In this document: in pieces, positions 53,083 to 63,421 of the stretch | How positions within the stretch are numbered: position 1 is the stretch's first letter | How the letters are laid out: the number at the start of each line of letters is the position of its first letter | Source of the DNA: Flammeovirga aprica JL-4 | GTDB lineage: Bacteria > Bacteroidota > Bacteroidia > Cytophagales > Flammeovirgaceae | Assembly (NCBI RefSeq): GCF_012844305.1 | Contig: NZ_JABANE010000054.1 | Location: forward strand, 1-64,000 | Length of the DNA: 64,000 nucleotides | Reading direction: 5' to 3' | Notes under the pieces: model-generated | Seen by the model: the letters and a program-made list of their open reading frames with translations, nothing else | The model's database searches: none | Told to the model about the DNA's origin: nothing | Position numbers and translations under genes: made by a program

Positions 53083-56000
53083 TTAGAAGCCAAATTGTAA
53101 ACCAAAACGGTAAGAAGCTGTTACAGGGTAAGTACCTTTGTCAATACCTCTAGTACTCAATCCATTGTTACCTACTTCTGGGTCATAACCTGTATAGTTT
53201 GTAAATGTCAATGGGTTAATTGCTGTTGCATAGAATCTTAATTTACTGATTCCCATCTTCTTTGTCACGTTGCTTGGAAGCGCATAACCTAAAGTCACGT
53301 TACGTAAACGAGCAAAAGATCCGTCTTCGATATAGATGTCATTACGACCTCTATAATTCTCATGTCCACCACCTCTGTTTGCAGGGATATTAGAATTAAC
53401 ATTTGCATCTGACCACTGGTAAACCATGTCTTTGTGAACACCTTGCTGGTATGCATAAGCCTTGTTACCGTTGATCACTTCACCACCGATAGCCGCATAG
53501 AATTGAACTGATAAGTCAAATCCTTTATAAGAAGCTCCTAAGTTCAAACCTAATTCATAGTCAGGCATACCACTACCCATATATACTCTATCTTGGTCGT
53601 CAATCACACCATCACCAGAATCAGGAATACCATCGCCAGTAGTGTCAACAGTTGGCTGATCTACTAATCTTAAATCACCCAATTTAGCACCAACGTTAAA
53701 AATCTCATTGTATTCATCCACTTCTTGCTGTGTTCTTAAGATACCGTCTGACTTGATCAAGAAGAAAGCACCTGCTTCATAACCTTCTTTCAATACTGAC
53801 AACTTATCTTGAGCATTACCGCCGATTGTTACAGCCTCAGAACCTTTCATGTAAGACTCTTTGTTTGTACCAGCCATTTTAGTAATCTTATTCTCGTTTC
53901 TTGAATAAGTAGCACCAACATTCCAGCTGAAATCACCCTTTCCTACATGCTTGTAGTTAGCCGAGAATTCCATACCTCTGTTATCCATATTACCCACGTT
54001 CAAGATTACTTGTGGTGTCATACCTCCACCTGTAGAAGAAGGAATCAATACAGGGAATAACATGTCTTGTTTCACAGTATTGTAAACATCTGCAGTCACT
54101 GTTAATTTATTATCAAAGAACCCTAAATCAACACCTAAGTTAGTTTGGATTGTAGTTTCCCATTGTACATTAGCGTTTGCATAACTTCCTTGAGCTGCAC
54201 CAGAACTTAAAGCTTCAGATCCACCTGTACCAAATGCATAATCTTTGTATAAAGCAATATTCGCTACATTACTGTAATCCAAAAAGTTTTGGTTACCAGT
54301 AGTACCGTAACTACCTCTAAACTTGAATGTATTTACTTTTTCTCCTAAGTTGTTTTTCCAGAAAGTTTCTTCTGCAACGTTCCAACCTACCGATACTGAA
54401 GGGAAAAGTCCCCAACGGTAATCCTCTGCAAATCTAGAAGATCCATCTCTTCTTACACTGGCACTCAATAAGTAACGACCTTTGTAGTTATATTGCAATC
54501 TACCCAACATACCTACTAAGTTGTTCGTTCTATTTTGTAGATAACCTGTTTGGTTACCCGCTAAGTTATCAGAAGTAGCACCATTAATTACTGTGATATC
54601 ATTACTGATCAGGTCTTTTCTCTGACCGAAGAATGAATTATAATGATAGCTCTCTAAAGAGAATACACCTAATAATTTAATTGAGTGACCTTTGATTTTC
54701 TTAGTGAAATTTGCTGTACTTTCCCAAGACCAGTTATCTCTGCTGCCACTAGTTTGTCTCACACCAGATCTGTAACCGTTTACTGAAACTAATTCACCAG
54801 CACCATTGTACGTCTGAATGATTGGCTCGATAAGCGTACGAGTATCTTCAGTAACACTACCACCAAAACGAGTGGATAACTTTAGTCCTTTTACTACATC
54901 ATAATCTAGCTTGAAGTTGTAGTTCGCTTGATTAGTAACACTTTGATCGTTACGTTGTAATTTTGTTTGTATATACGCTAAATTTTGTACGTTATTAGTA
55001 TTTTCATCATCTGTTGCTGTCTCCGTTGCATTCGGATCAATCTCTTGTTGGTAAGGCTTATATCTGTAAGCATCCGTCAACAATGTAACAGGAGTGTATT
55101 GTCTTTGCTCTCTTTTTAAAGCAAAGTTTGTAGAGAAAGTAAATTTCTTCTTTCTGTACATTGAGTTAGAACGAACACTCAAACGTTCAAAACCTGAGTT
55201 GATTACTGAACCATCTTGAGAGAAGTAGTTACCTGTAAGACTGTATCTCAAACCATTTTTACCACCTGAAGCAGTTAATGAGTAGTTTTGAACAGGAGCA
55301 TTATCAATCATGATTACATCTGTCATGTTGGTATTACGTGTAAAACCAGCAGGATTCTCTTGGATTGGTGTCCAGAAGTTCTCTTTACTTGCATTCGCAT
55401 CTAGGTGACGAGCTCTCACGTTTTCAGCATACATGTACTCTTCAAAGTTCATTGTATTTACACCTGAAGTAATTTTCTGAATACCATAGTAACCATCGAA
55501 GTTGATTTTCATTTCACCCTCATCACCTTGTTTTGTAGTGATTAAGATTACACCTGCAGCACCTCTTGTACCATAAATAGCTGCTGATGCCGCATCCTTC
55601 AATACGTCAATTGTTGCAATTTCATTGGGTGATAATCCCGGATCGCCGTCAAACGGAACACCATCCACAACATATAAAGGAGTACTAGACCCTGTTACTG
55701 AACTCAGACCACGAATCATAATGTTGGCCGCCGCACCTGGCTGACCTGATGAAGCCTGAACGTTTACACCTGCAATCTGACCTTGCAGTGCGCTTGCCAT
55801 ATCAGAAGTGGCATTTTTAAGAAGTTCTTCACCGTCCATTCTACCTACGGCTCCAGTTACTTCTTTCTTTTTCTGCTCACCATAACCAATTACAACAATT
55901 TCATCCAATGCTTTCACATCCAATTCCATGTTTACATTAATTACAATGCGCTCACCAACTTTAATAGATTGGTCACGGTAACCAATTGAAGAGTATTTTA

Positions 56001-56256
56001 AAATAGTCTGTTTATTTGGGACCATTAGTTTATAAACTCCTTCAAAGTCCGTTACGCTTCCTTTAGTAGTTCCCTCAATTACGACATTTACTCCAGGCAA
56101 AGGATAACCGTTCTCATCGACAACTTTACCTGTAATAACATTTTGTTTTTTCTGGCCATAAGCCTCTACTGAAAGCATAGTACCAACCATAAGAAACAAT
56201 ATTAATATCTTATGGAGACTAAACGACAGTTTAACACATTTCCACATAGTCTGCAT
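53083..56256 (-). CDS. SusC/RagA-family TonB-linked transporter (locus 3)
   Basis: 1057 residues. The signal region ends EAYGQ (about 34). Then come a carboxypeptidase-regulatory-like domain (GKVVDENGYPLPGVNVVIEG), LDEIVVIGYGEQKKKEVTGA, a plug (IMIRGLSSVTGSSTPLYVVD, VLKDAASAAIYGTRGAAGVI) and a barrel ending YRFGLQFGF. It transports oligosaccharides with its SusD lid. The likely substrate is sulfated, judged only from the divergent sulfatase gene. A possible -7 box TAATTTTG lies on the minus strand at 56289-56296, about 30 bases before the start, but no convincing -33 was found. Confidence 0.95.
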   Translation of the reverse strand: MQTMWKCVKLSFSLHKILILFLMVGTMLSVEAYGQKKQNVITGKVVDENGYPLPGVNVVIEGTTKGSVTDFEGVYKLMVPNKQTILKYSSIGYRDQSIKVGERIVINVNMELDVKALDEIVVIGYGEQKKKEVTGAVGRMDGEELLKNATSDMASALQGQIAGVNVQASSGQPGAAANIMIRGLSSVTGSSTPLYVVDGVPFDGDPGLSPNEIATIDVLKDAASAAIYGTRGAAGVILITTKQGDEGEMKINFDGYYGIQKITSGVNTMNFEEYMYAENVRARHLDANASKENFWTPIQENPAGFTRNTNMTDVIMIDNAPVQNYSLTASGGKNGLRYSLTGNYFSQDGSVINSGFERLSVRSNSMYRKKKFTFSTNFALKREQRQYTPVTLLTDAYRYKPYQQEIDPNATETATDDENTNNVQNLAYIQTKLQRNDQSVTNQANYNFKLDYDVVKGLKLSTRFGGSVTEDTRTLIEPIIQTYNGAGELVSVNGYRSGVRQTSGSRDNWSWESTANFTKKIKGHSIKLLGVFSLESYHYNSFFGQRKDLISNDITVINGATSDNLAGNQTGYLQNRTNNLVGMLGRLQYNYKGRYLLSASVRRDGSSRFAEDYRWGLFPSVSVGWNVAEETFWKNNLGEKVNTFKFRGSYGTTGNQNFLDYSNVANIALYKDYAFGTGGSEALSSGAAQGSYANANVQWETTIQTNLGVDLGFFDNKLTVTADVYNTVKQDMLFPVLIPSSTGGGMTPQVILNVGNMDNRGMEFSANYKHVGKGDFSWNVGATYSRNENKITKMAGTNKESYMKGSEAVTIGGNAQDKLSVLKEGYEAGAFFLIKSDGILRTQQEVDEYNEIFNVGAKLGDLRLVDQPTVDTTGDGIPDSGDGVIDDQDRVYMGSGMPDYELGLNLGASYKGFDLSVQFYAAIGGEVINGNKAYAYQQGVHKDMVYQWSDANVNSNIPANRGGGHENYRGRNDIYIEDGSFARLRNVTLGYALPSNVTKKMGISKLRFYATAINPLTFTNYTGYDPEVGNNGLSTRGIDKGTYPVTASYRFGLQFGF

Positions 56257-56940
56257 TTGTGAATAAGTTGAACATTCATTTCATATCCCAAAATTAGTTT
56301 CGACTTTTAAAATTCTTTAAAACAAATTGTTCATAAATAGGGGGATAAATAAAACTGCTTTAAAGAGGTCGAATAGCAATGAGGGGAGTATTATAACAAA
56401 AAACACCCTTTTGAGAATAACTTATTAAACAAAGGCTGACGGATGGTAGTACTCTTTAATTTTAGATAGATAGTAATCATTTTCATATAAAAGTGACGAT
56501 TTTACGTTTAAAAAATAGGGGGGAGATATTGTTAACTTAAAAAATGGTAAATTGAAAAAGGAGCACCCCCATTATCTTTATCAAATCTAAGGCTTTATTT
56601 GTAAAAAAAACATTTATTTGGTGTGATTTTTTTAAGATTCTGTAACATTATTATTAACACTTTTGAAATCCCCCACTACTTAGGCCTTATTTTTAGCTAA
56701 GCATTTTGGAGAAGAAGTATAACTTACCGCCACAAATTATGACTACTAATTTGAAAGCACCGATTTAGGGAGAGTTAAGAGTTAAGGTGGTTCGTAGGTG
56801 CATTATATTACAATACCTTAGTGAACTGCTCTAAAAGGAAGGTACAGGATATGGCCTTACTTTTCTACCCTCTTAATTCTTAACTCATAACTCTTCCCTC
56901 AAAAAAAGGTGCTCGACAAACTTTTTAAATTTTACATGAA
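56257..56940. other. Divergent intergenic region of locus 3
   Basis: About 680 bases between susC (minus) and the sulfatase gene (plus). It holds a TAATTTTG box on the minus strand (56289-56296) and a TTAAG-type inverted repeat near 56768-56900. The binding site of the locus regulator probably lies here but could not be identified. Confidence 0.45.
56768..56900. repeat. TTAAG-rich inverted repeat element (4)
   Basis: GGGAGAGTTAAGAGTTAAGG at the left and CTTAATTCTTAACTCATAAC, TCTTCCCTC at the right are imperfect complementary arms. GGTGGTTCGTAG follows the left arm as in other copies. It lies 40 bases before the sulfatase start, so it would be in its leader. Confidence 0.72.
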
Positions 56941-58782
56941 ATGAAAAAGACAACTTTTTACTCTTGCGTGATTTTTATGATGTGTTTTAGCCAATGGGCT
57001 ATCGCGCAAAGCAAGCCAAACGTCCTTTGGCTTTTAACGGATGATCAGAGACATGATTCCGTACAGGCATTTAATAAGATGCTGACTGGGAAGAAAAACA
57101 GTAAATTAGGTTATGTGGAATCTCCAAATGTGGACCGTTTAGCCTCTACGGGTACTACCTTTATTAATACGTACTGTCAGGCGGCGGGCTGTGCTCCTTC
57201 TAGAACCTCAATGCACTTGGGAAGGTATCCTTTCCGTACGGGGGTTTATGAATTTGAATACTATAATAATTCATTGGAACATTTTAAACCTACTTTGCCG
57301 GAGCAGATGAAAGCTTTAGGGTATCAAACGGTACATATCGGTAAACTTGGAGTTAGAATTAAGGAATTGATGAAGAATGGCAAGACAAAAGGCCATAAAA
57401 TCTATGATACGGACATCGACTTCAAACAACTGCATAAGGATGGCTTTACAGACTATGGTAAATCATGGGCGAATAATATTGAAGGAGAAAAATTAGAAAA
57501 GCCTATTAAAAACTTAGAGTTCTTTGTGGATGATAATGGCGACAAAATCTATGTTTCAAAAGAATTGGAGGAAATGATGCCTCAATACAAAGGTTCTGCA
57601 CAAAAAGCCTACGACAAATATGATCTCTTGAGACATTATAATAAGAAAAAAGGTCCACAGACTCCTTATAAAGGTGGTATTCTTTCTGGGGTGAGTTCAC
57701 AGCCGGCTGGAAAAACACGTGATGGCTACTATACGAGTATATTTAAGGAATACCTGCAAAATACAGAGGCTACTTATACTATTGGCAGTAGAACTTTTGA
57801 GGGTATTGATGATTCAAAACCTCTTTTCTGTCATATTGGTTACGATTTCCCTCACACTCCTGTACTTCCTCCAAAAGAATATAGAGAGCGTTTCCAGAAA
57901 TATGATTACAATATTCCTGAACTGGACCCGAAAGAAATGGCGAAGATGCCGAAACAGTTGAAGAAGCAAGTGAACCTGGGGTACTCAGATCATTTTACGG
58001 ATGAGGAAAAACTAAAAATGGTTCAGGATTACTATGCATTCTGTGCCTACGGAGATCGTTTGATCGGTGAAGCTGTAGATGCTTTTATTGAATACAGCGA
58101 AAGCAAAAATCAAGAATGGCTGATTGTTTACGTTTGTGGAGACCATGGCTGGAAATTAAATGAGCATGGTTCTGTCTCTAAATTCTCCCCTTGGGATGTA
58201 GACGTACACAACCCTATCATTGTGGTGTCTTCTGACAAGAAAAAATTCCCTAAAGGCAAGGTAGTCAGAGATTTTACAGAGTTTGTAGATATTGCCCCTA
58301 CTATTTTAGCGGCAGGTGGTGCAGATATTAAAAGCGATGAATTTGATTATCTCGACGGTTTAGACATGGCAAAAGTAGTGGCTGAAGAGGCTCCTATAAG
58401 AGATTACATTGTAGGAGAAAGTCATGCGGTGACCGGGCCAAGGGCATATATCAGAACCAAGCGCTTTATGTTCTCTATTCAAACTAGACCTAATAAAGTG
58501 GAAGGACAAGATATGGAATGGGCTACAACGGCAAGTTACAAGGAATTGGACCCTTGCCTCTATGACATGAAGAAAGATCCTAAAGAGATCAATAACCTGG
58601 CTTTCTCTAAGAAATATGAAAAGATTGCACAGCAAATGAAAGAGAAATTAATCAATATCGTAATTGGGGATAACCGAGTGGAAGTAAACTGGGAAAGATG
58701 GGGAACCGGCACCAAAGTTTACAAAAGCAATTTTGCAGAAGGCGCCCACGATTACAAATTGAAACTGGACGAAAACCTTTAA
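56941..58782 (+). CDS. Type I sulfatase, secreted
   Basis: 613 residues. The signal peptide ends WAIAQ (about 23). The sulfatase N-terminus [14 protein letters not shown] carries the metal-binding Asp34-Asp35, and CAPSR (84-88) in the stretch [19 protein letters not shown] provides the cysteine turned into formylglycine by a maturase. [13 protein letters not shown], and [11 protein letters not shown] complete the active site. This resembles iduronate-2-sulfatase/choline-sulfatase-like enzymes of Bacteroidota. It removes sulfate esters from a glycan, in the periplasm or at the surface. The gene is divergent from susC of locus 3 and upstream of the HTCS. No maturase gene is in the window. The exact sulfatase subfamily cannot be told by eye. 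Confidence 0.92.
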   Translation: MKKTTFYSCVIFMMCFSQWAIAQSKPNVLWLLTDDQRHDSVQAFNKMLTGKKNSKLGYVESPNVDRLASTGTTFINTYCQAAGCAPSRTSMHLGRYPFRTGVYEFEYYNNSLEHFKPTLPEQMKALGYQTVHIGKLGVRIKELMKNGKTKGHKIYDTDIDFKQLHKDGFTDYGKSWANNIEGEKLEKPIKNLEFFVDDNGDKIYVSKELEEMMPQYKGSAQKAYDKYDLLRHYNKKKGPQTPYKGGILSGVSSQPAGKTRDGYYTSIFKEYLQNTEATYTIGSRTFEGIDDSKPLFCHIGYDFPHTPVLPPKEYRERFQKYDYNIPELDPKEMAKMPKQLKKQVNLGYSDHFTDEEKLKMVQDYYAFCAYGDRLIGEAVDAFIEYSESKNQEWLIVYVCGDHGWKLNEHGSVSKFSPWDVDVHNPIIVVSSDKKKFPKGKVVRDFTEFVDIAPTILAAGGADIKSDEFDYLDGLDMAKVVAEEAPIRDYIVGESHAVTGPRAYIRTKRFMFSIQTRPNKVEGQDMEWATTASYKELDPCLYDMKKDPKEINNLAFSKKYEKIAQQMKEKLINIVIGDNRVEVNWERWGTGTKVYKSNFAEGAHDYKLKLDENL

Positions 58783-58783
58783 T

Positions 58784-58930
58784 TGAATGTAGAATTAAGG
58801 ATGAAGAATTAAGAATGATATGGTTCGTAGTGTGTTTCTTATGATGGTTCGTGTTAAGCCGTTTCATAAAGTCACATGAGTACCTGTCAAAACTTAAGAC
58901 TCACTATTCTACATTCTTAATTCTTCTTTC
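58784..58930. repeat. TTAAG-rich inverted repeat element (5)
   Basis: The left arm TGAATGTAGAATTAAGGATG, AAGAATTAAGAATGA pairs with the right arm (CTATTCTACATTCTTAATTC, TTCTTTC). It begins one base after the sulfatase stop codon. A GGTTCGTAG core follows the left arm, as in the copies at 37.6 and 56.8 kb. Confidence 0.78.
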
Positions 58931-58957
58931 AAACCTTACATTTGTTCCAACAAATTC

Positions 58958-59017
58958 AAAACACCCCCTTTCTAAAAAGTTTAAAAAAGTCGAACTTTAT
59001 GGAAGCGGGGTGTTTTT
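58958..59017 (+). terminator. Intrinsic terminator after the sulfatase gene
   Basis: AAAACACCCC (58958-58967) pairs with GGGGTGTTTT (59007-59016) across a long partly paired loop, followed by T residues. It separates sulfatase from the HTCS gene. Confidence 0.75.
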
Positions 59018-59036
59018 TTATTCGTGAAAAGGTGGG

Positions 59037-59066
59037 TTTTGTCTCAAATAATGTGGGGTATTTTTG
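59037..59066 (+). promoter_or_regulatory. Candidate promoter of the HTCS gene
   Basis: TTTTG (59037-59041) and TATTTTTG (59059-59066), separated by 17 bases, match the Bacteroidota -33 TTTG / -7 TAnnTTTG pattern. It would give a leader of about 125 bases before the ATG at 59199. Confidence 0.5.
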
Positions 59067-59198
59067 TAAAAAACAGTTTAAGTAGCTTATTTGACACTCA
59101 TTTTAAGGGGGAGTAACTTCGAAAGTCCCCTTATTGCACTAACAGAACAACAAATCTCGGTTATAGAGATATTTTTTGTAAAATGAAATGGAATTAGA

Positions 59199-62100
59199 AT
59201 GAAATTATTACTACACCATCTACTCTTCGCATTTTTATTGCTGAGCGTAACCTGTTATGCTGACACAAAAGATTTAATTTTCAATCATTATACGACTCGT
59301 CATGGGTTGTCTCAAAACGATATCAATTGTCTTTACCAAGACAGTCAGGGTTTGCTATGGATTGGCACCAATGACGGGTTCAGTAGCTTCGACGGTTATG
59401 AATTTAAAGATTATAGAAAAGATACGCATGACATTCCTACCAACATTATCAATCGCATCGTAGAAGATCAGTTTGGAAACCTATGGCTGGGAACTGCAGA
59501 TGCTGGTATTTGCCGTTTCAATCTGGAGACAGAAAAGTTTACGGTTTTTATGAATACGAAAGACACTCCGAAACTTTTCACTAAAAATAATGCTTCAAGA
59601 ATGATACTTGACGCACAAGGCAATCTTTGGTTTGGTAATTCGAAAGGATTGAACTGTGTGCAGAAAAAATATTTGAACAAAGAGTCCATCGAAGTCAATA
59701 AGTATCAGGCCAACCCTCATAATAAAGAAAGTCTTCTGGAGGATCATATCCGTGATATGTATGTGGATGCGGAAGGCAATATGTGGGTAGGTACGCTAAA
59801 GGGATTACAAAAGTATATTCCCCCAACAGGCAATAAAGATTATGGCACCTTCAGAAGCTTTCCTAATACAGCGAGTAAAAATAATGGTGTATTGGGGATT
59901 TCTGAAAGTGATAATGCACTGATCATCGCTTATTATAATGGGATTTATGAAGTCACAAAAGAAGGAGACAAACCAGAGGACTTTACTTTCAAAAAAGTAT
60001 CTAATCTGCGTAGTGACTATGTGTTATGCGACAATCAGAATAATATTTGGGTAGGTACAAAGCAAGGACTTTACCGTATGCGACTCACAAGGGAGAAAGA
60101 CACCCTTGAGATTATGGAGCATTATGATAAAGATGAATACTTGAATACCAATATCATTCATATGATTTATGAAGATAAAACGGGCATTGTCTGGATTGGT
60201 ACAAACGGTGGCGGTATCAAAAAATACAATCCTAAACGCAAAAAATTTCAACACATCAAAAAGGAAAGAGACCAAAAAAGCTTGTCTTACAATAAAGTGA
60301 GATCTGTTTTTGAAGACTCTTATGGTAGACTTTGGGTTGGTACTGAAGGTGGTGGTTTGAATTACCTTGAACCTAATTCTTCTGAATACAAAAAAATCAA
60401 TGTAAATATTGGTATCAGAGGTCAAAATATGATCTATGATATTGATGAATGGAACGGAAAGTTGATTTTCGGTGTGGGCTATCCGCTTCGTTCTTTGGCT
60501 ATTCCTATTGATAAGGCACATCTGCTAGAAAAACGTCTGTGGGAAAGTTCTTTCTTCCACCCTGCCAACTTGAAAAACTCTGTTTTCTCTATTGAAACGG
60601 ACGGCGATTCTACAATTTGGCTCGCATCTTATGGCGGTGGCTTGACGAGAGGCCGATTGCAGAAAGACAACTCTATCGTTTGGAAAAAGATCAATATCCA
60701 ACAGGCGGAGGAATACAAAGATCCTTTTGAGGTGATCAGAAGTGTGTTGGTAGACAGCAAAGGTAACTTATGGGTGGGAAGTAATCAGGGGTTGATCATC
60801 ATTCCGAAAGGCGAAAAACTAAACGACACTCCTGACTTTAAGTTATTTATTAATAACGATGAGGATAACACATCATTGAGCTACAATTATGTACTGCCTA
60901 TTTATGAAACTACTAACGGAGAGATATGGGTCGGTACTATGGGCGGTGGCCTAAACGTAGTAGCAGCGGATTATGACATCAATGATATTAAGTTTGACCG
61001 TATTACAGTTAACGATGGTTTACCTAACAACGCTATCAAAGCGATTCTGGAAGACAACTATGGAAACGTTTGGGTCTCTAGCAACAAAGGAATAAGTAAG
61101 ATTTCCATCAAAAATAGAACGATCAAAAACTTTGATGTGAGTGATGGTCTTCAAGACGACGAATTTGGAGAACTGACGGCTTGTAAACGTAAGAGTGGTG
61201 AGTTAGTATTTGGTGGTGTAAACGGGATCAATGTTTTTAATCCTCATGAAATTGTAGACGATATTACCAATGCGGATTTGGTGTTTACTGAACTGAAAAT
61301 ATTGAACAATGTAATGACGCCTGCTGATGACGATAATAAAATTCTAGAAAAATCGATCAGATATACGAAATCCATCACACTTGATGCTAATCAAAACAGC
61401 TTCTCTGTAAAATTTGCGTACTTACATTACGCTTCCCCCAATAAAAACAGTTACAAATACAAATTAGTAGGTCTGGACAAAAACTGGATTACAGCTGACG
61501 CAATGCAGAGAGAGGCAAAGTATACCAACCTCTATCCAGGAGAATACACTTTGCTCGTAAAAGCTTCGAATGGGGATAACATTTGGAAAGCAGACCCTAT
61601 TGATCTTAAAATCACGATCCTTCCGCCTTGGTGGATGACTTGGTGGGCAAAATTAATGTACTTTATCGCATTTGTTGGCCTAGTTTATTTCTTCTCAAGA
61701 TTTACAATCATCACTGCGAGAAAGAAATCACAATTGGAAATGGTGAAGTTTGAAAATGAAAAACTAGAAGATTTGAGTCAGCTGAAAATGCAATTCTTCA
61801 CTAACATCTCTCACGAATTGAGAACGCCACTTACATTGATCAACACCCCTATTGAGCAATTAATCAAAAAGGGCAGAGAGTTATCGGAATACGAAAGAGA
61901 TAAATCATACCAATTGATCCATAAGAACATCCAACATCTGATGCGTTTAGTAAATCAGTTATTGGACTTCAGAAAAGTAGAACAAGGCAAGATGAAACTC
62001 AACTTGACTAGAGGGAACTGGAATACATTTATAGAGCAGATTTATTTCTCTTTCAAAGAGTTTTCTGAGCAAACCAACATCACTTACACGTTCCATAAAA

Positions 62101-63320
62101 CGGAAGAAAATATTCATGGTTTGATTGATACAGATAAGGTGGAGAAAATTTTATACAACCTCCTTTCTAATGCCTTCAAATTTACTACAGAAGGTGAGAT
62201 CAACTTGAGTATCAAGTCGGAAAATGGACGTATTATCATCACTCTTCAAGATACAGGAATTGGTATTCCGAAGGAAAGACAACAGCACTTGTTTGAGCGT
62301 TTCTATCAAGTGGATAACTTAAAAAGAGCACGCCACAGAGGGACAGGTATCGGTCTTGCCTTCACCAAGAGTTTGGTAGACCTTCACCACGGTGATATTA
62401 CACTGGAAAGTGAGCAAAACAAAGGCACTACCTTCTATCTTTCTTTCCCTATGAATGATGATGCTTATGATGGTGAATTTATAGAAGAAACTCCTCCAGA
62501 AAACACCACTTCATTGATTGAAGATGAAGAATATTTGGAAACATCTACCAAAGCGAAGGTACTTGTGATTGATGACAACCTTTCTATCAGAGAGTTATTA
62601 AAAGACCTTCTAAAAGATACTTATGATGTTTTCCTTGCTGAAAATGGTGCAAAAGGATTGGAATTGGCCAAAGAAGTAATGCCAAACCTGATTCTATCTG
62701 ATATTATGATGCCTGTAATGGACGGTTATGAACTCACTAAAAAAGTACGTGAGGACAATCAAATCTGTCACTTACCGATCATTTTACTTACGGCAAAAAA
62801 ATCAGAAGAAAGCAAGCTGAAAGGCTACGAATACGGAGTAGATGCTTACGTTACAAAGCCATTTAATTCAGATGTATTACTGGCAAGAATTTTCACCATC
62901 ATTGAAAACCGACGCAACCAACAGAAGCGTTTCCGAGTGGATGTGGATATTCAACCAAGTGAAATTACGTTCACTACTATCGATGAGAAATTCTTGAACC
63001 GTTTGGTAGAAATCGTGGAAGAAAACATTTCAGATTCTGAATTTACGGTAGAAAAACTAGCCCTTGAATACGGTGCTACTCCTCTCCGTCTGAATCAAAA
63101 ACTGAAAGCCCTCACCGGTCAAACCGCCAAAGGCTTTATCAGAAACATCAGACTGAAACGTGCCGCACAGATGCTAAAACTCGGTCGATTTAGCGTCAGC
63201 GGTGTCACCTACGAAGTTGGTTTTAATGACCTGAAATACTTCAGAAACTGCTTCAAGAAAGAATTCGGAGTGCTTCCTTCCCAATATGCGAAAGAGATAG
63301 AGGCGGATAAGATTCCTTAA
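59199..63320 (+). CDS. Hybrid two-component system regulator (HTCS)
   Basis: 1373 residues in one chain. Signal peptide (1-21, ending CYAD). Two periplasmic seven-bladed propellers made of regulator-propeller repeats (about 25-700; WIGTNDGFSSFDG, WVGTLKGLQKY, WIGTNGGGIKKY and more). A Y_Y_Y domain follows (about 735-808), then one transmembrane helix (about 812-835). The histidine kinase has His872 in NISHELRTPL and ATP-binding GIGIPKERQQHLFERFYQ; the receiver has Asp1168 in LILSDIMMPVMDGYE. The AraC-type DNA-binding domain occupies the end (about 1270-1370). Such proteins sense a glycan fragment and activate their polysaccharide locus, here most likely the divergent susC/D genes and the sulfatase. 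Confidence 0.96.
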   Translation: MKLLLHHLLFAFLLLSVTCYADTKDLIFNHYTTRHGLSQNDINCLYQDSQGLLWIGTNDGFSSFDGYEFKDYRKDTHDIPTNIINRIVEDQFGNLWLGTADAGICRFNLETEKFTVFMNTKDTPKLFTKNNASRMILDAQGNLWFGNSKGLNCVQKKYLNKESIEVNKYQANPHNKESLLEDHIRDMYVDAEGNMWVGTLKGLQKYIPPTGNKDYGTFRSFPNTASKNNGVLGISESDNALIIAYYNGIYEVTKEGDKPEDFTFKKVSNLRSDYVLCDNQNNIWVGTKQGLYRMRLTREKDTLEIMEHYDKDEYLNTNIIHMIYEDKTGIVWIGTNGGGIKKYNPKRKKFQHIKKERDQKSLSYNKVRSVFEDSYGRLWVGTEGGGLNYLEPNSSEYKKINVNIGIRGQNMIYDIDEWNGKLIFGVGYPLRSLAIPIDKAHLLEKRLWESSFFHPANLKNSVFSIETDGDSTIWLASYGGGLTRGRLQKDNSIVWKKINIQQAEEYKDPFEVIRSVLVDSKGNLWVGSNQGLIIIPKGEKLNDTPDFKLFINNDEDNTSLSYNYVLPIYETTNGEIWVGTMGGGLNVVAADYDINDIKFDRITVNDGLPNNAIKAILEDNYGNVWVSSNKGISKISIKNRTIKNFDVSDGLQDDEFGELTACKRKSGELVFGGVNGINVFNPHEIVDDITNADLVFTELKILNNVMTPADDDNKILEKSIRYTKSITLDANQNSFSVKFAYLHYASPNKNSYKYKLVGLDKNWITADAMQREAKYTNLYPGEYTLLVKASNGDNIWKADPIDLKITILPPWWMTWWAKLMYFIAFVGLVYFFSRFTIITARKKSQLEMVKFENEKLEDLSQLKMQFFTNISHELRTPLTLINTPIEQLIKKGRELSEYERDKSYQLIHKNIQHLMRLVNQLLDFRKVEQGKMKLNLTRGNWNTFIEQIYFSFKEFSEQTNITYTFHKTEENIHGLIDTDKVEKILYNLLSNAFKFTTEGEINLSIKSENGRIIITLQDTGIGIPKERQQHLFERFYQVDNLKRARHRGTGIGLAFTKSLVDLHHGDITLESEQNKGTTFYLSFPMNDDAYDGEFIEETPPENTTSLIEDEEYLETSTKAKVLVIDDNLSIRELLKDLLKDTYDVFLAENGAKGLELAKEVMPNLILSDIMMPVMDGYELTKKVREDNQICHLPIILLTAKKSEESKLKGYEYGVDAYVTKPFNSDVLLARIFTIIENRRNQQKRFRVDVDIQPSEITFTTIDEKFLNRLVEIVEENISDSEFTVEKLALEYGATPLRLNQKLKALTGQTAKGFIRNIRLKRAAQMLKLGRFSVSGVTYEVGFNDLKYFRNCFKKEFGVLPSQYAKEIEADKIP

Positions 63321-63339
63321 GGGATGATATAAAATTGAG

Positions 63340-63367
63340 AAACCACGGCTTAGGTCGTGGTTTTTTT
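63340..63367 (+). terminator. Intrinsic terminator of the HTCS gene
   Basis: AAACCACG (63340-63347) pairs with CGTGGTTT (63356-63363), followed by T. It lies 20 bases after the HTCS stop codon. Confidence 0.9.
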
Positions 63368-63421
63368 GTGAAAAAATGTAAGTAATACTATAAAATGGAT
63401 AAAATGAGAAGACTTCCTTTA

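Noticed and set aside
37571-58930. CRISPR-like array from the repeated GAATTAAG words
   Set aside because: Copies are scattered as inverted repeats between genes, with no regular spacers and no cas genes.
60024-60521. 165-codon open frame antisense to the HTCS gene
   Set aside because: It lies fully inside the propeller-coding region on the other strand, and its composition is that of a reversed coding frame.
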